NCBI GenBank assembly: GCA_020744225.1
Contig: JAGMWG010000005.1
Span: forward strand, 1,426,001-1,490,000
Direction of reading: 5' to 3'
DNA from: Paraphoma chrysanthemicola
Lineage: Eukaryota; Ascomycota; Dothideomycetes; Pleosporales; Phaeosphaeriaceae
DNA length: 64,000 nt
Part shown: piece after piece, positions 34,171-44,451 of the stretch
Numbering within the stretch: position 1 is the first letter of the stretch
How the letters are laid out: each line of letters starts with the position of its first letter
The notes under the pieces: generated by a model
Database searches by the model: none
The model's input: the letters and a program-made list of their open reading frames with translations, nothing else
What the model was told of the DNA's origin: nothing
Translations under genes and position numbers: made by a program

Positions 34171-37100
34171 ATGTACTTCAACCTTTTCCTCCTCTTCGCA
34201 GGAGCGGTGTTGGCTCGACCTCCAGCATATCCTCTTAATAACGGGACAACTCCTTGTTCCACATCAGGAACGTCCTACGCCTTAGGTACAGGGATCTCGA
34301 AGCCCCTACGAAATGCTACTTCTACGTCTTCTGTATACTCTGGTGCCACTGCGACTGCAGCATTCGGAGGCGATTACGTCTTTCCCTCTGAGAAACTTGG
34401 CCCGATTCCAACTCTCAAGCCCGTTATCCCGGACACGGTTAACTTACACAACGTGAACAATCTCACGCCTTGCAAAAGTGGTGCTGGTGACGCTCTACAC
34501 TACCTGCAAAAGCCTCAGGCCGGTACGCCGGGAATTTATGCTGTTGCGACACCAAACTGGTAGGAAGCCCTCCATGCTCATGTCACTCTGAAGCACCGCT
34601 AACATTGATCTCTAAAATATAGGAAGGCACCTTCTGTCGTGCTTGATCACTCCTCTCTTATTAAGCAGGTTGTGATCACTTCTGGAAACTTGATAGTATA
34701 CTTCACGAGTGCAGAAGCCTTTCAGCATGCGGTGACTCAGTGGACTTCTTCCAACACCATCTTCGTCACATTTACACCGGGCTGCGGAAAGTTCGATTCT
34801 AATGAGCGTTGTTACTACGAATCGACAAGCATCGCTTTTCTCCGCGAGTCGTACAGTGCTGTGATTAAAGGAAGCGCCAAGGACATTCAGCAGGTTACTA
34901 ACCACATTGAACTTCAATGGGGAGATTACTCAGCAGGCTATACCTCGGGTGGAGGGTTTGCAGCTGGTCAGAATGGAGGTGCCGCTTCTGGTCAAAATGG
35001 AGGCGTCTCACCTGGTCACAATGGAGGAGGAGCGTCTGCTCCAATGGGAGGCACTATATCCGGCTCCAATGGCACGAACAGCTCCAGTACCGCGAACCTC
35101 ACGCCGAAACCTTTCTCGAACTGTACCGCGCCGATCGACCGTAAGTACGGCCTGCCCACAGCCTGTCTCGGTTACAGGTTTGATGGAGACCTGGACGAGA
35201 ACCTAGGCCTCTTCAACCTCAGCCATTTCGATTATGCCGACTTGGTTTCTGACATTGCACTTCAATATGTCGATGACGAAGTGAGCAGTGACCTGTCCAA
35301 ACGGTCCATAAGAGAGAGGATTCAAAAGGGTGCACAATTTTTTGAGAACAAGGGCAAGCAGTTTGCCAATGGTGTCATAAAAGGAGCCGAAAAAGTGAAG
35401 ACCACTGTCCATGTAGGCGTTCAAAAGGCTCAGGCACAGGTTAGGGACGCATTCCAAGGCTTGCAAGGCCAATTGAAAGCCACCTTCGTTCAGTTCCAGG
35501 GTCTGGTGAAGGACATCCAGGATGGAGCTGAGTCTCTCGCCGCCTTCTTGAAAGGCCAACCCATTGATTTTCCTTTGGACATGGAGCCCATGGATCTGAC
35601 TCTTCCGCGACCGAAGTCGGAATGCGAGGACAGTAGCCGCCGTGTGAAACGAGCACCTGCCAAAGCCAAGCAAAGCGCTCGCAAGACCAAGGCATCGAAG
35701 AAGAAGAAGGACAAGAAAGAGAAGAAGGATGCCTGTGAGCCTAAGACTGGTGCACGTGCAGTCGAATCTCCATGGGGCGACAAAGCTGTACTTCTCAAGA
35801 CCTTTGGTGACGAACCAAAAGGCCGCAATCTCCGCCCTGAATTCAGCCGAAGGCAAACTACCGTGACCAAAGGCGGGTTTGTTAATATTTACTGCGTCTC
35901 CTGCGGTCTCACAGGCTCGCTCAGCACCAAAGGAAGCATTATCTTCAGCACCAGTGGCATCATTGGCGGCAAGCTCGAGGGCGTCATACCAAATATGGCT
36001 GTGGGCGTGGGCATCGGTATCTTAGGCCAGTACGTCCACGAACATTCGTTCAAGAGCAATCTCTATGACATTCCACTATCACCATTTACTATCGGATTCG
36101 CAACTATTGGGCCCATTCTCTCGGTCGGAACGCACTTCAAGTATGGAATCAAGTTGAGCGGCAACATTCATGCACGTAAGCAGTATCTTTCCCGTCCCTC
36201 TCCTGATCCAGTCTAATGAGTGTGTAGGCGCCGATGTGAAGTTCGAGAACTCTCGCTTTTCTTACGATTTTGCTACCAAGAAATTCGGACAGGAGAACTT
36301 CTTCCCAAAGTCAATTACCCCTGGCTTCAGCGCCGATGCTGGGATCGAGTTGACAGGTGGCTTTGGAGTGCCCGTTGGTCTTGAGTTGGCCCTCACTGTT
36401 GGACCCTGTGCTATGTGCAAGGGCAGTGTTGGAATCATCACTCAACCAACCCTCGAGATCAACGCAACCATGGCTGTTGAAGCACAATTGATCGATCAGA
36501 CCGGCTCAAGAAAGATTGATGTGGGTATCAAATCGATCGACGGCTGCAAAGGAATTTCCATTGCGCTCACCGCCAGGAACTACCTATTCGGAAGCATCAA
36601 AAGCTTTTCCATCTTCAAGGATCTAGACCATATCTTCCACACTTCTCCGGCACTCAACCTTCATAAGTCATGCATTCCACTGTAAGTTACACCCTGTTCT
36701 GCATAGCCCGCCTACCTGACAGCAAGATAGTGGTGCACAGCCGCCCAAGACGTCAAAGCGAACTCTGCCCGCTGCGCCGTACAATGGTGCCTCCCAGCTC
36801 GAGGCTCGCCAGCTTGCCAACGCGACCTCGTCAACCAACTCGACCAGCAAAACCTACGACCTAACGGAATTCATTGTTGAGACTGATGAGGATATGGAGT
36901 TCGTAGAGTACTTCAACACCGAGGTCCCATACAACTACGAGGATGATGAGCAGTACTGGATTGGCAATATCGAGCTCTCTGGTTCGAACGGATCAGTCCT
37001 TTTCGCATCTTGCAACGACGGTAACGTTTACATGCAGACAGTAAGGGCACCCTATCGCTCAACTCTTGAGAAGCGCAGAAGATTAACGCATACTAGCCGG

Positions 37101-37825
37101 AGACTTACTATGACCTCTCATACTACCAATCATGCACTTCGCTTTGGGCTGGCTTTGAGGACGTCGTTGTTTCGAGCCCTAACGGCGAGTTTCTCCATTA
37201 CTACAACAATACCATGTCAAAGGTTGGTGTCAGCCGTCTCCGTTCGGCACCCGCAGCTGAGATACCGGAAACCTCTGTTTACGTGTAAGTGGCCCACATT
37301 TGTTCCTTCGTAAGCCGATTCAATTCCTGACAATTTCATAGTGCCCTTGCGCCGTTCGCATATGATACCGGTTCGACGATCCTGGCCGCCTTTGACACCA
37401 ACGACAACATCTTCTTCCCAGTCGTATGCACATACGCTGGTACGCAAGGCGCGAAGATCTACCTGGTCAATGAGGACATTGAGGCTGGCATCAAGATGCT
37501 CAAGTCCTCCGATCTGGTATATAGTGTCACCAATGGTCAAGTGAAAGACTGCCAGGTTCTGTTCCTTGCCATTAGCGACCGTCCGGACGATTCTTGGTCG
37601 GCTTACGACCCTGATGTCAGCGCTGCGTACGAGGCTGAACCGCTTGCGCTTGCGTTCAATTCAACGATGTTGGACAGCAGCGGCGAAGTGAACGAGGATC
37701 TGCTATTTGCATTGGATGACGAGGATCTTGACTACACGGATGTGTGGGATGACGAATATTGGCTGGACTTCATCGATGAGCTCTTCGCCGATGACGACAA
37801 CTCAACGTCTGTTCTGAGAAGGTAG
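34171..37825 (+). CDS. Large secreted protein with DUF7029/DUF7223-like regions
   Basis: Six exons (34171-34559, 34623-36175, 36228-36681, 36731-37040, 37097-37284, 37342-37825) join in phase to 1125 aa. Residues 1-15 form a signal peptide. The first ordered region (LDHSSLIKQVVITSGNLIV and on, with TFTPGCGKFDSNERC) resembles DUF7029 of fungal secreted proteins. A Gly/Asn/Ser-rich repeat with GQNGG units follows, then a helical stretch after a dibasic SKRS site. A strongly basic tract of about 45 residues begins at RRVKRAPAK. The next region starts VNIYCVSCGLTGSLSTKG and continues through CAMCKGS, as in DUF7223. The C-terminal third contains a Tyr/Asp-rich part and ends in a very acidic tail (DDEDLDYTDVWDDEYW). 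KR sites could be Kex2-cut. Probably cell-surface or extracellular; function unknown. Confidence 0.85.
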
Positions 37826-38390
37826 TGGAACGTGGTGGCTCTCAACGTGGTAGTAAACATAAGCCTAATGTAGTCCGAATATGGTCTCAGTTTTCGAATT
37901 GCCAATACTCATCCTATCGCTAATGTAATACTGCCTACCCGTGTTGTCATGTTTCATACGTGGCTGCAAACGCACCAACAATAAGCCGACTTCGATACAA
38001 CCCGCAATGCAGCACCCTTCTGGCAAGTTGTATATAGCTACAGTACTCTTGTCGCTACCTTCCCTCCGAAACGAACACATCGGACGAACAGACGAGCTAT
38101 GGTCTCTCGAACAGTACCTCGGCTTGCCTAACAGGCACTGGCGGAGTATATCCCACGGGATGGGAGGTGCGGCGAGTCAGCGCTTGCCATTGAGTCCGCA
38201 TAGCATGCACCGGCAATGCGTGCTAGACAAGTATTCTGGGTGCCTACGCATGCATCGCATCTTTCTTTCATGCGCGTTCAAGATAATATCAATCACCCTT
38301 GGGTCCACTACACAACCTGGTACTGTAGTCGTTCAATGGTCATGATTCAAATGTATTCAAACTTCAACTAAACAGGGGAAAAGTGTAGTA
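37826..38390. other. Convergent intergenic region with diverged repeat copy A
   Basis: Lies between convergent genes. About 130 bp (37881-38012) resembles 42770-42904. No coding frame is credible. Confidence 0.5.
37881..38012. repeat. Diverged duplicated segment, copy A
   Basis: Direct-orientation match to 42770-42904 by eye, about 70% identity with small gaps. The best block is GCTAATGTAAT followed by the CAAACG-ACCAACAA part. Many differences are C/T or G/A. Confidence 0.6.
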
Positions 38391-39686
38391 CTATACATGG
38401 CTATGCTCATTCCTGATCGAAGGGAATGCGCAGGATTCGAAGTGTCGAGCTTTCATACGATTGACTGTTGCACTCATCTCTTCAGCACCCCGACCTTCTT
38501 GTGGCGACGGGCCAATCGTCTTCAGATCGTAGCCCATTGGCTTGAATTTGTTGCCATGGCTACCAGGCTTTCTGGCCCCAAAAAGCCTCAGCAGAACTGC
38601 ACTTGGGTGCCAAGTTGAACTGAAGCAGGGCAGGATATACCATGGCTGAAAGCCACCATGGCTAAAGTTGTACAGGCCCATAGCGTTCGTTGTCGCTGCC
38701 ACAGATTGATGCGCAAGAGCTTGCGGCCGAGGCAGAGCAAGGTAGCGGAGGAGAAACTTGCGTATGGAACGGACAGCCGAAAGCACTGTACTCAAGATGA
38801 GTCCTGGTGCTTCAATGCATAGGCTCGTCCGCATAATATCGTCCAGATCAAAACCTACCACTTGTCTCAGCAGCGATATCAGCGGCCTTCCTAGCTTTTT
38901 CGCCGCAGAATCGACGTAAACCCTCACATATTGGTCCCCAGTTGTAGTTGGTTCCGCAACTTCTCTCTCATACATCGTTGTCCATTGAATCAGCTCATCA
39001 AGGAAGTGTAATCCATCATGCCATCCAGTCTTACTGCTCTTCAGTGGCGTGAAGGGTATCTCCAGGTCTGTTCCAAGGTTGTAATGGAAGACGCCAATAG
39101 CGCACTTCTCTGCATTACTGAGCGTCCGCCACTCTTCTTTGTCAATGATTTGAACAATCTCTTGGGCGCCATCGCCCAGCGTGTGCAATAAGTCTGCGTC
39201 TAAAATTTTACCTGCTCGACGATACCGAGCGTGTAGGTAATTCATTCTGGCCACAGCGTTCATGTAACGCTCCGAGTTCCTGGCCTGCGTTTGTGATTCA
39301 CGCAAAAGGATCTCAGTGTCAGCCGCCCTCTTCCCTGCGTTCCTGTTGTTGTTCTGTCCCGTGACAGCGAAGAGCTTCGACATAGTTGGGATACCGCCAG
39401 CCTGCGCGCATTAGGCAGAGCCTGTCTTAAATATGGCTTTTCAAGTTACCTTGAGTAAAGCTATGCTACGAGCCTTGTTCATTGCGTAGGGAAACTCTAG
39501 CGATTGGAGCTGATTCATAATGGCAAAAGCTTCCGGAGTGGTCATACTCGACAATGGTCTTCCACCATCTTTGAATGGAGACGCGATCCTCTGGGCGCGT
39601 CTAAAACGCATGCAGCGGGCGATGACGAGGTATAAGGCTGTGAGCGCTGCAGCAATTTGGGTGAATGTGGGCATTTCGGGACGCAT
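38391..39686 (-). CDS. MpaB-like oxygenase (ER-bound, rubber-oxygenase/DUF2236 family)
   Basis: Two exons (39450-39686, 38391-39401; intron 48 nt, phase 0) join to 415 aa. The family includes MpaB, an ER-bound oxygenase that cleaves an isoprenoid side chain in mycophenolic acid synthesis, and the heme-dependent latex-clearing proteins. An N-terminal hydrophobic segment (IAAALTALYLVIARC) would anchor it. Family motifs follow in order: LQSLEFPYAMNKARSIALL, GIPTMSKLF across the junction, RYMNAVARMNYLHARY (likely heme-side helix), HTLGDGAQE, EWRTLSNAEKCAIGVFHYNLG and GLHFLDEL. The upstream in-frame codon is TTG, so the ATG at 39686 is used. No biosynthetic cluster surrounds it, so a general lipid- or terpenoid-cleaving role is only inferred. 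Confidence 0.85.
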
Positions 39687-40312
39687 TGTTTCCAACTTTC
39701 GACGGCGTTGCTGTTGAGGCTATTGCATCTGATGGAGGAAATTTGCACGAACAGATACTTCGAGAGAAGGCATTCGGTCTCCTCTTTAAATGATTGATGG
39801 AAGGCTCTTTCTACATGTGAGCAGCAATAGCGTCTGTGATGCAATAGCAGAAATGCATTTCGACAAGACCAACATGATGCGTGCCTCGCCCTTCTTACTG
39901 TATTAGTCAAGGCTTGCGAGACGGCTCTATAGGGAATAGGTCATAGAAAGAACTAGCCAATCATGACCAAACAACAACTTCTGAAGGTGTCCTTCAGCCT
40001 AGGCCGAATAAGACGCAACGAGATTTTTGGCCGAGGTCCTTGGCACAAACAAGGTTCTTTGAAAAGCGCTGTTGGCAAAGATGGAGCCTGACGCAAAGTT
40101 GAACACAGAAGCGGTGAGTCACACTCTCTTGATCTTCTATGATAACTATGGTTCTCCAATGCGAACCTTGCAAAGCTAGGACTGCAAAGGACTATTGGTG
40201 ATTGCACGCTCCACCGCCCAACAACATCATCTCAGAGATCGATACAGATCCGCCATTGAACTCTGGGTGAGTATTCACTCGTACTGCAGAAAATGAATAC
40301 AGGTGTGTATAG
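39687..40312. other. Intergenic region between two minus-strand genes
   Basis: Promoter of the MpaB-like gene. A plus-strand mini-frame near 40148-40201 contains CEPCKAR, reminiscent of the start of a Zn2Cys6 domain, but it stops after 17 codons. No gene is supported. Confidence 0.45.
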
Positions 40313-41050
40313 CTACAGCTTTTCTTGAGATCCAATGCTCATCCACATTCCATCACAAGTAGCATGTATCACATTGTTCATGCCTTTCACTGTGACACTG
40401 ATGAACAGCTTCCGACCCTTGATTCTTTCCGCAATCGCCTCGACCAAAACAATCGACGGTGTAGGTAGAGGCGTCCGAAATCGAACGTCCATACTCGCTG
40501 TAAACATTGCTAACCCTCGCATATCCAGCACTTGACCCGAGAGGTTTTCTCGTGTGGATGCCGGGAGCTCTGAGTGGATCTTGTGGTTGATCAGGATTAA
40601 CGAACCCATTGCTTCATCGATGAGTGTTGTAATCAGGCCTCCATGCGCCGTGCCATTGAAACCATTTGTACCAGGTTGTAGGCTAAACACCAGTGTACTT
40701 TTGCGAATCAGAAGACGAAGTTCCTGGCCGACGGAGGTCTGCTCAACCCGTGTAGGTGGTGATGCGGTGGTGAATGAATCCTCATAGAAAGCCGTTGCGT
40801 AGGGAACTAGAGTCTTGTCCTTCAAACCTCGTCGGAAGAATTGGTCTTGTGTCTTTGAAAGTGTGCTCTCGGGTCCTTCTAGACGGCATGTTGGAGTAAA
40901 TTGGATGTTGGATGGTTGTTGGAGAAGATCTCGAACCAGTGGGATTGTTGAGAAGAACTCTTTGTCAGACATGATGAGCAACTCGCTGGCACAATGCGTA
41001 GTGATATCCTCGTGAGATGTTGTAGATAGGCACTCGTCTTCTAGGGACAT
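40313..41050 (-). CDS. Hotdog-fold thioesterase (PaaI/THEM4-like)
   Basis: Single exon, 245 aa. Such enzymes hydrolyse acyl-CoA thioesters. The N-terminal 120 residues are less ordered, ending with an RRGLKDKTLVPYATAFYED helix region. The hotdog signature is clear: GTNGFNGTAHGGLITTLIDE, where the HGG loop and the Asp/Glu of the central helix form the active site, followed by LAMFTASMDVRFRTPLPTPS (second strand pair) and GRKLFISVTV. The last strand ends at ATCDGMWMSI. No peroxisomal or mitochondrial signal is convincing. The ATG at 41050 is the first in frame. It lies head to tail with the MpaB-like gene, 626 nt apart; a shared pathway is possible but not shown. Confidence 0.87.
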   Translation of the reverse strand: MSLEDECLSTTSHEDITTHCASELLIMSDKEFFSTIPLVRDLLQQPSNIQFTPTCRLEGPESTLSKTQDQFFRRGLKDKTLVPYATAFYEDSFTTASPPTRVEQTSVGQELRLLIRKSTLVFSLQPGTNGFNGTAHGGLITTLIDEAMGSLILINHKIHSELPASTRENLSGQVLDMRGLAMFTASMDVRFRTPLPTPSIVLVEAIAERIKGRKLFISVTVKGMNNVIHATCDGMWMSIGSQEKL

Positions 41051-42769
41051 GAAGAGAATGGTTCTAATTAGTCTTTGCTATGAAAGTGTGAAAGTTTACT
41101 GGAAGCGAATACAATTGTGTGATTCTAGTGATCATGTCGTAAGTACCTAGGTAAAGTGTCGAAAGCTAATTACAGTCTGTGCACACAATCACATGTCATC
41201 TCCAACAATATCGGCAACCTGTGAGAACGAATACTACTGAGCTAGACACAACTCCCCACATCGTACGGGGTCGTAGTCATGTAGCGCAAAATCCTCCTAT
41301 CCGCTAACAGACACCGAGGAAGTTAGGAGCCAGTCACTGCAGGTGACTGCCGAGGTTATGTTGCAACCTCAAAATAGCAACATTTTGGGCGCAAATCAAT
41401 GTATCCACGATATCCAATGCACGTAGTAGGTCGATTGGTGCCACTCCCACAGAATATTTATTTGTGAGCGTCCGAAATTCGAGCTCAGAACACATACATT
41501 AGTCCATTGCTGGCTTGCTAGAATGAAGTGTTCAAAACTCGTTTCACTTCGCTGAAGATTATTACTATGGCTAATGTTGAAAGGAAAGCGCTGAATTCGT
41601 CTTCCTCGCCAGGTGGAATCTGAGCTCGCAATTCATACTCGAATCGGGCTTTATGTAGCTCTGAATCTTGGGAATGGTAATTCCGTCCCAGACGTTTCAA
41701 CTTCTATCGCCATCCTGATTGCTCGCGAACACAACATTCAGGCACGAGCGAAAGATTAAATTCCAGAATATTATCCGGAGCTCTCCGAACTCATTGCCGG
41801 CAGAGAAGCGTTCAGGACGATATTCGGTGCTAATGATTGCGATTAAGCTTAGCAGCGCGGTGGCAATATATTCTTAAGTAAAGGCAAAATTAAGTTGAGA
41901 CTGCACAACTTGACAGGTTCACAAGGCGATGCGAAGCCGTCTAGCTTACGGCAGGCGATGACAAATCTCTAGATAGCTGTAATGAGGCAGCCAGATCTTC
42001 AAGAAGACGACTACGTGGTTTACTTGATGACTCCGTCAACGCTGCTTAGTTTGGAGTTGTTGTACTAGGCAGAGGCTTGGTCGAAACAGCACCTGCCCTT
42101 GTAGTAGCAAGGCTCAGAAGTAGCTCTTGTTTACGACCGTCCTTTCCTAGGTGGTGAATACAGCGTCGAGATTGTCGTGCAGCCTCGAGGTGTAAACAGA
42201 CCGTCACTAGAGGAAGTATAGACTCGCCCTGGGGGCGATCTACTTGCAGAATCATTGCTCAACTCCGAAGACAATGATGAGCTGTTTCTTGAGCACAGTG
42301 TTTAACGCCACTCTTGGAGAGGAGTCATGTATCAGTCTGTCGATGCCAGCGGTGCTCGCAGTGGAAGGCAGCCACGGTTCGCTGCACCCAGTGTTCTTGA
42401 TTGTTCAGGCAAACATTCGAGCTTTTGCAGGCGCTAGAAGACTCTACCTAGGTATAGTTAGGAGTGACAGTCCAGGTATGGTGAGCTCAGCAACGCGAAA
42501 AGACCCACCACAGAAACATTTGTCCTTCGCACCACATTAATTGAAACTACTATCTGATTTCCTGATGTGCCGTAAGCTATAGAAGTGGCTAAAAACTTAG
42601 TGGATCTAAATAGCTAGCACACGAAATCTAAATGTGAGAGCAAAGAAGAGACACGGTCCGAATTCTAGTTCCCCAGGTCTAACAGGCACTGGTCGTGTGA
42701 GGTAAACTGACGTATTTCTGGGAGTACGGACAACATCTAGATCCTTACATTCATAGTAAGCAAACTGAT

Positions 42770-42904
42770 ATGGTTTATATCTTCGGGCTCCCAATCTTAG
42801 TTCTATTGCTAATGTAATGCCGCCGGCTCGTGCTTTTGTGTTGGTCTCACACACGGCTGGCAAACGTACCAACAAGACGCCGATGTCGAGACAAGTCGCG
42901 ATGA
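42770..42904. repeat. Diverged duplicated segment, copy B
   Basis: Partner of 37881-38012, same orientation. Short minus frames over both copies share the pattern (I/V)G(V/L)LLVRL, suggesting a common origin in a transposon or old gene. Confidence 0.6.
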
Positions 42905-43902
42905 ATGTGACGTGCACCACCCAGTTATTGCGACCATTTAAGAGCTTGTATGATTGTGTTGGACTCTATAAGCCTAAGCTGACACAGCTTCTGCTGACAC
43001 AATCTCAACCAATGATGCTCCTGGAGAACACCACATCAGCAGCAGCAGCAACCCGGCTGTGGGAGACAATAGTGCGTGAACACACATACAGGCCGTTCTC
43101 TAACCGTCCGTTCTTAGACCGTAGCAGCGTTGATAGATGGGCCCGACAGTTGCCGCAGCCAAACCTGCCTACCTAGGTACATAGACAGCCCGTGCCTTTG
43201 AAGGATGCTTGGGCAGTCTGATATCAGCTGCGAAGGATTTGACGGTTTGAGTAGGGCCCACAGTTCATTCCAGTCCATTGGTTTTGGACTGTATATATAA
43301 ATGCACCTTGATTAAAGTTGCATCACCTAGAAAGATGTTGCTCGTGGAGAGATCGCGTTTGACACCCTGAAAAGGCTTATCTTCAATCAAGCCCTCTGCG
43401 GCAGTAAAAATGTCAATCTTAACGTGAATGGTAACCATCATAGGGTTAGTCTGGTAAGCCACGAAGCTCGCGAGAAAATATTGAAGTCGAGGCACACAGG
43501 ACCATTGTAGCTGATGCTATCTCAGGCAAGCGGTCACAGGATCATCTGCAAGCACGTCATATCCCGTCCAAAGGAGCCATGGCCTTTGATACGAGCTATA
43601 GCAGCGTCATATATACCCTGATGGTCGTACTTGGTGCGAACGATATGAAGGTGAAATGCCACATAACAGATGCTCACACCTTCCTACACAGTGTGAGTGG
43701 TCGAGCTGGCTGACATCAGACTTCACAACGCCTCCAACGTGACTCAATCCTTCGCCTCTCACACCTTGACCGGAAAGAAGGATGAAGTCGCGAGCGCACA
43801 GGCACGTAGCTACTCAGTATGTTAGCAGCGTGGTGTGGAGGGTTACATACTGAGAATCTATTGGTGATGAGTTGGATGCCATTGAGAGAGAGAGGTCGGA
43901 AG

Positions 43903-43908
43903 TATAAA
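43903..43908 (+). promoter_or_regulatory. TATA box of the broken secreted-protein gene
   Basis: TATAAA in the context AGTATAAAGG, 115-120 nt before the position of the former start codon. It shows that the promoter is still recognisable although the reading frame is damaged. Confidence 0.45.
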
Positions 43909-44022
43909 GGAATCAGTCTTCTTCGCCATGATTCACACCATCGCAACAACAACACTCATACTCTTACCTTCGTCATTAACCGCTCCAGTTACCAAAGAAC
44001 ATTCCCCAAAGAAAAGCTCACT

Positions 44023-44451
44023 GTGCAACTCACCTTCACCACTCTTTCGGCTTTCCTCGCTGCGGCCTTGACCGTCGGTGCATCGCCCCTGGAAGTGCGT
44101 CAGGGAGTGCCTCGTGTCCGAGCTACATTCTACAACAACGGCGGGTAATGTGGGCCTCCAGAGCAATGGAAAGAGGATACCGTATTCGTTCAAGATGCTC
44201 CAGGGGTGTGTCACGATCTGACGGTCGGCCCCTTCCAGGCAACATACTTCAACGAGAGCTCCATCACCGACACCAGTAAGTCGGCGAAAACGCAGAGAAT
44301 GACGTCTTGTAAACATCCTTAAGTCCGTTTCTACAATGCTCGGTGCGCCACGCGATTCAACTCTGGCGTGAACCACTTCGATCTCGATCCGAAGGACAAC
44401 CCGACTCCTGGCTGCAAGGCACAGGCTATTCTCTCCTGGGAGACTGTTTAA
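44023..44451 (+). pseudogene. Broken small secreted protein gene
   Basis: Two exons (44023-44275, 44324-44451; 48-nt GT-AG intron, phase 1) would give 126 codons in one frame. The first codon, where a signal peptide should begin, is GTG rather than ATG, and an in-frame TAA interrupts at 44146-44148. Around these lesions the frame is otherwise intact: a hydrophobic signal-like core (LSAFLAAALTVGAS), then RVRATFYNNGG before the stop, and HDLTVGPF, RFYNARC and GVNHFDLD after it, ending at a proper stop. Four Cys remain. The layout matches small secreted proteins common in Dothideomycetes. The TAA could come from a single C-to-T change in a CpA context, as repeat-induced point mutation would cause. 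A sequencing error is the alternative. Confidence 0.65.

Larger units (their letters stand above)
41051..44022. other. Gene-poor stretch with diverged repeat copy B
   Basis: Nearly 3 kb with only short frames and no recognisable domain. It includes repeat copy B (42770-42904) and the TATA box of the broken gene at 43903. The overall look is accessory or decayed sequence. Confidence 0.5.

Noticed and set aside
35203..35856. 217-codon minus-strand frame
   Set aside because: Antisense to exon 2 of the large secreted protein; Lys-rich coding read backwards as Leu/Phe-rich.
40148..40201. CEPCKAR motif like the start of a Zn2Cys6 DNA-binding domain
   Set aside because: Only two of six Cys are present and a stop follows after 17 codons; no continuation by splicing was found.
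38120..42690. Shared 14-mer TAACAGGCACTGG-type match near 38128 and 42678
   Set aside because: Its order relative to the main duplicated segment is reversed and a match of this length is expected by chance in 64 kb.
43928..44070. Frame starting ATG 43928 with a signal-like N-terminus
   Set aside because: Out of frame with the conserved-looking part of the broken gene, short, and ends in low-complexity Ser/Pro sequence.
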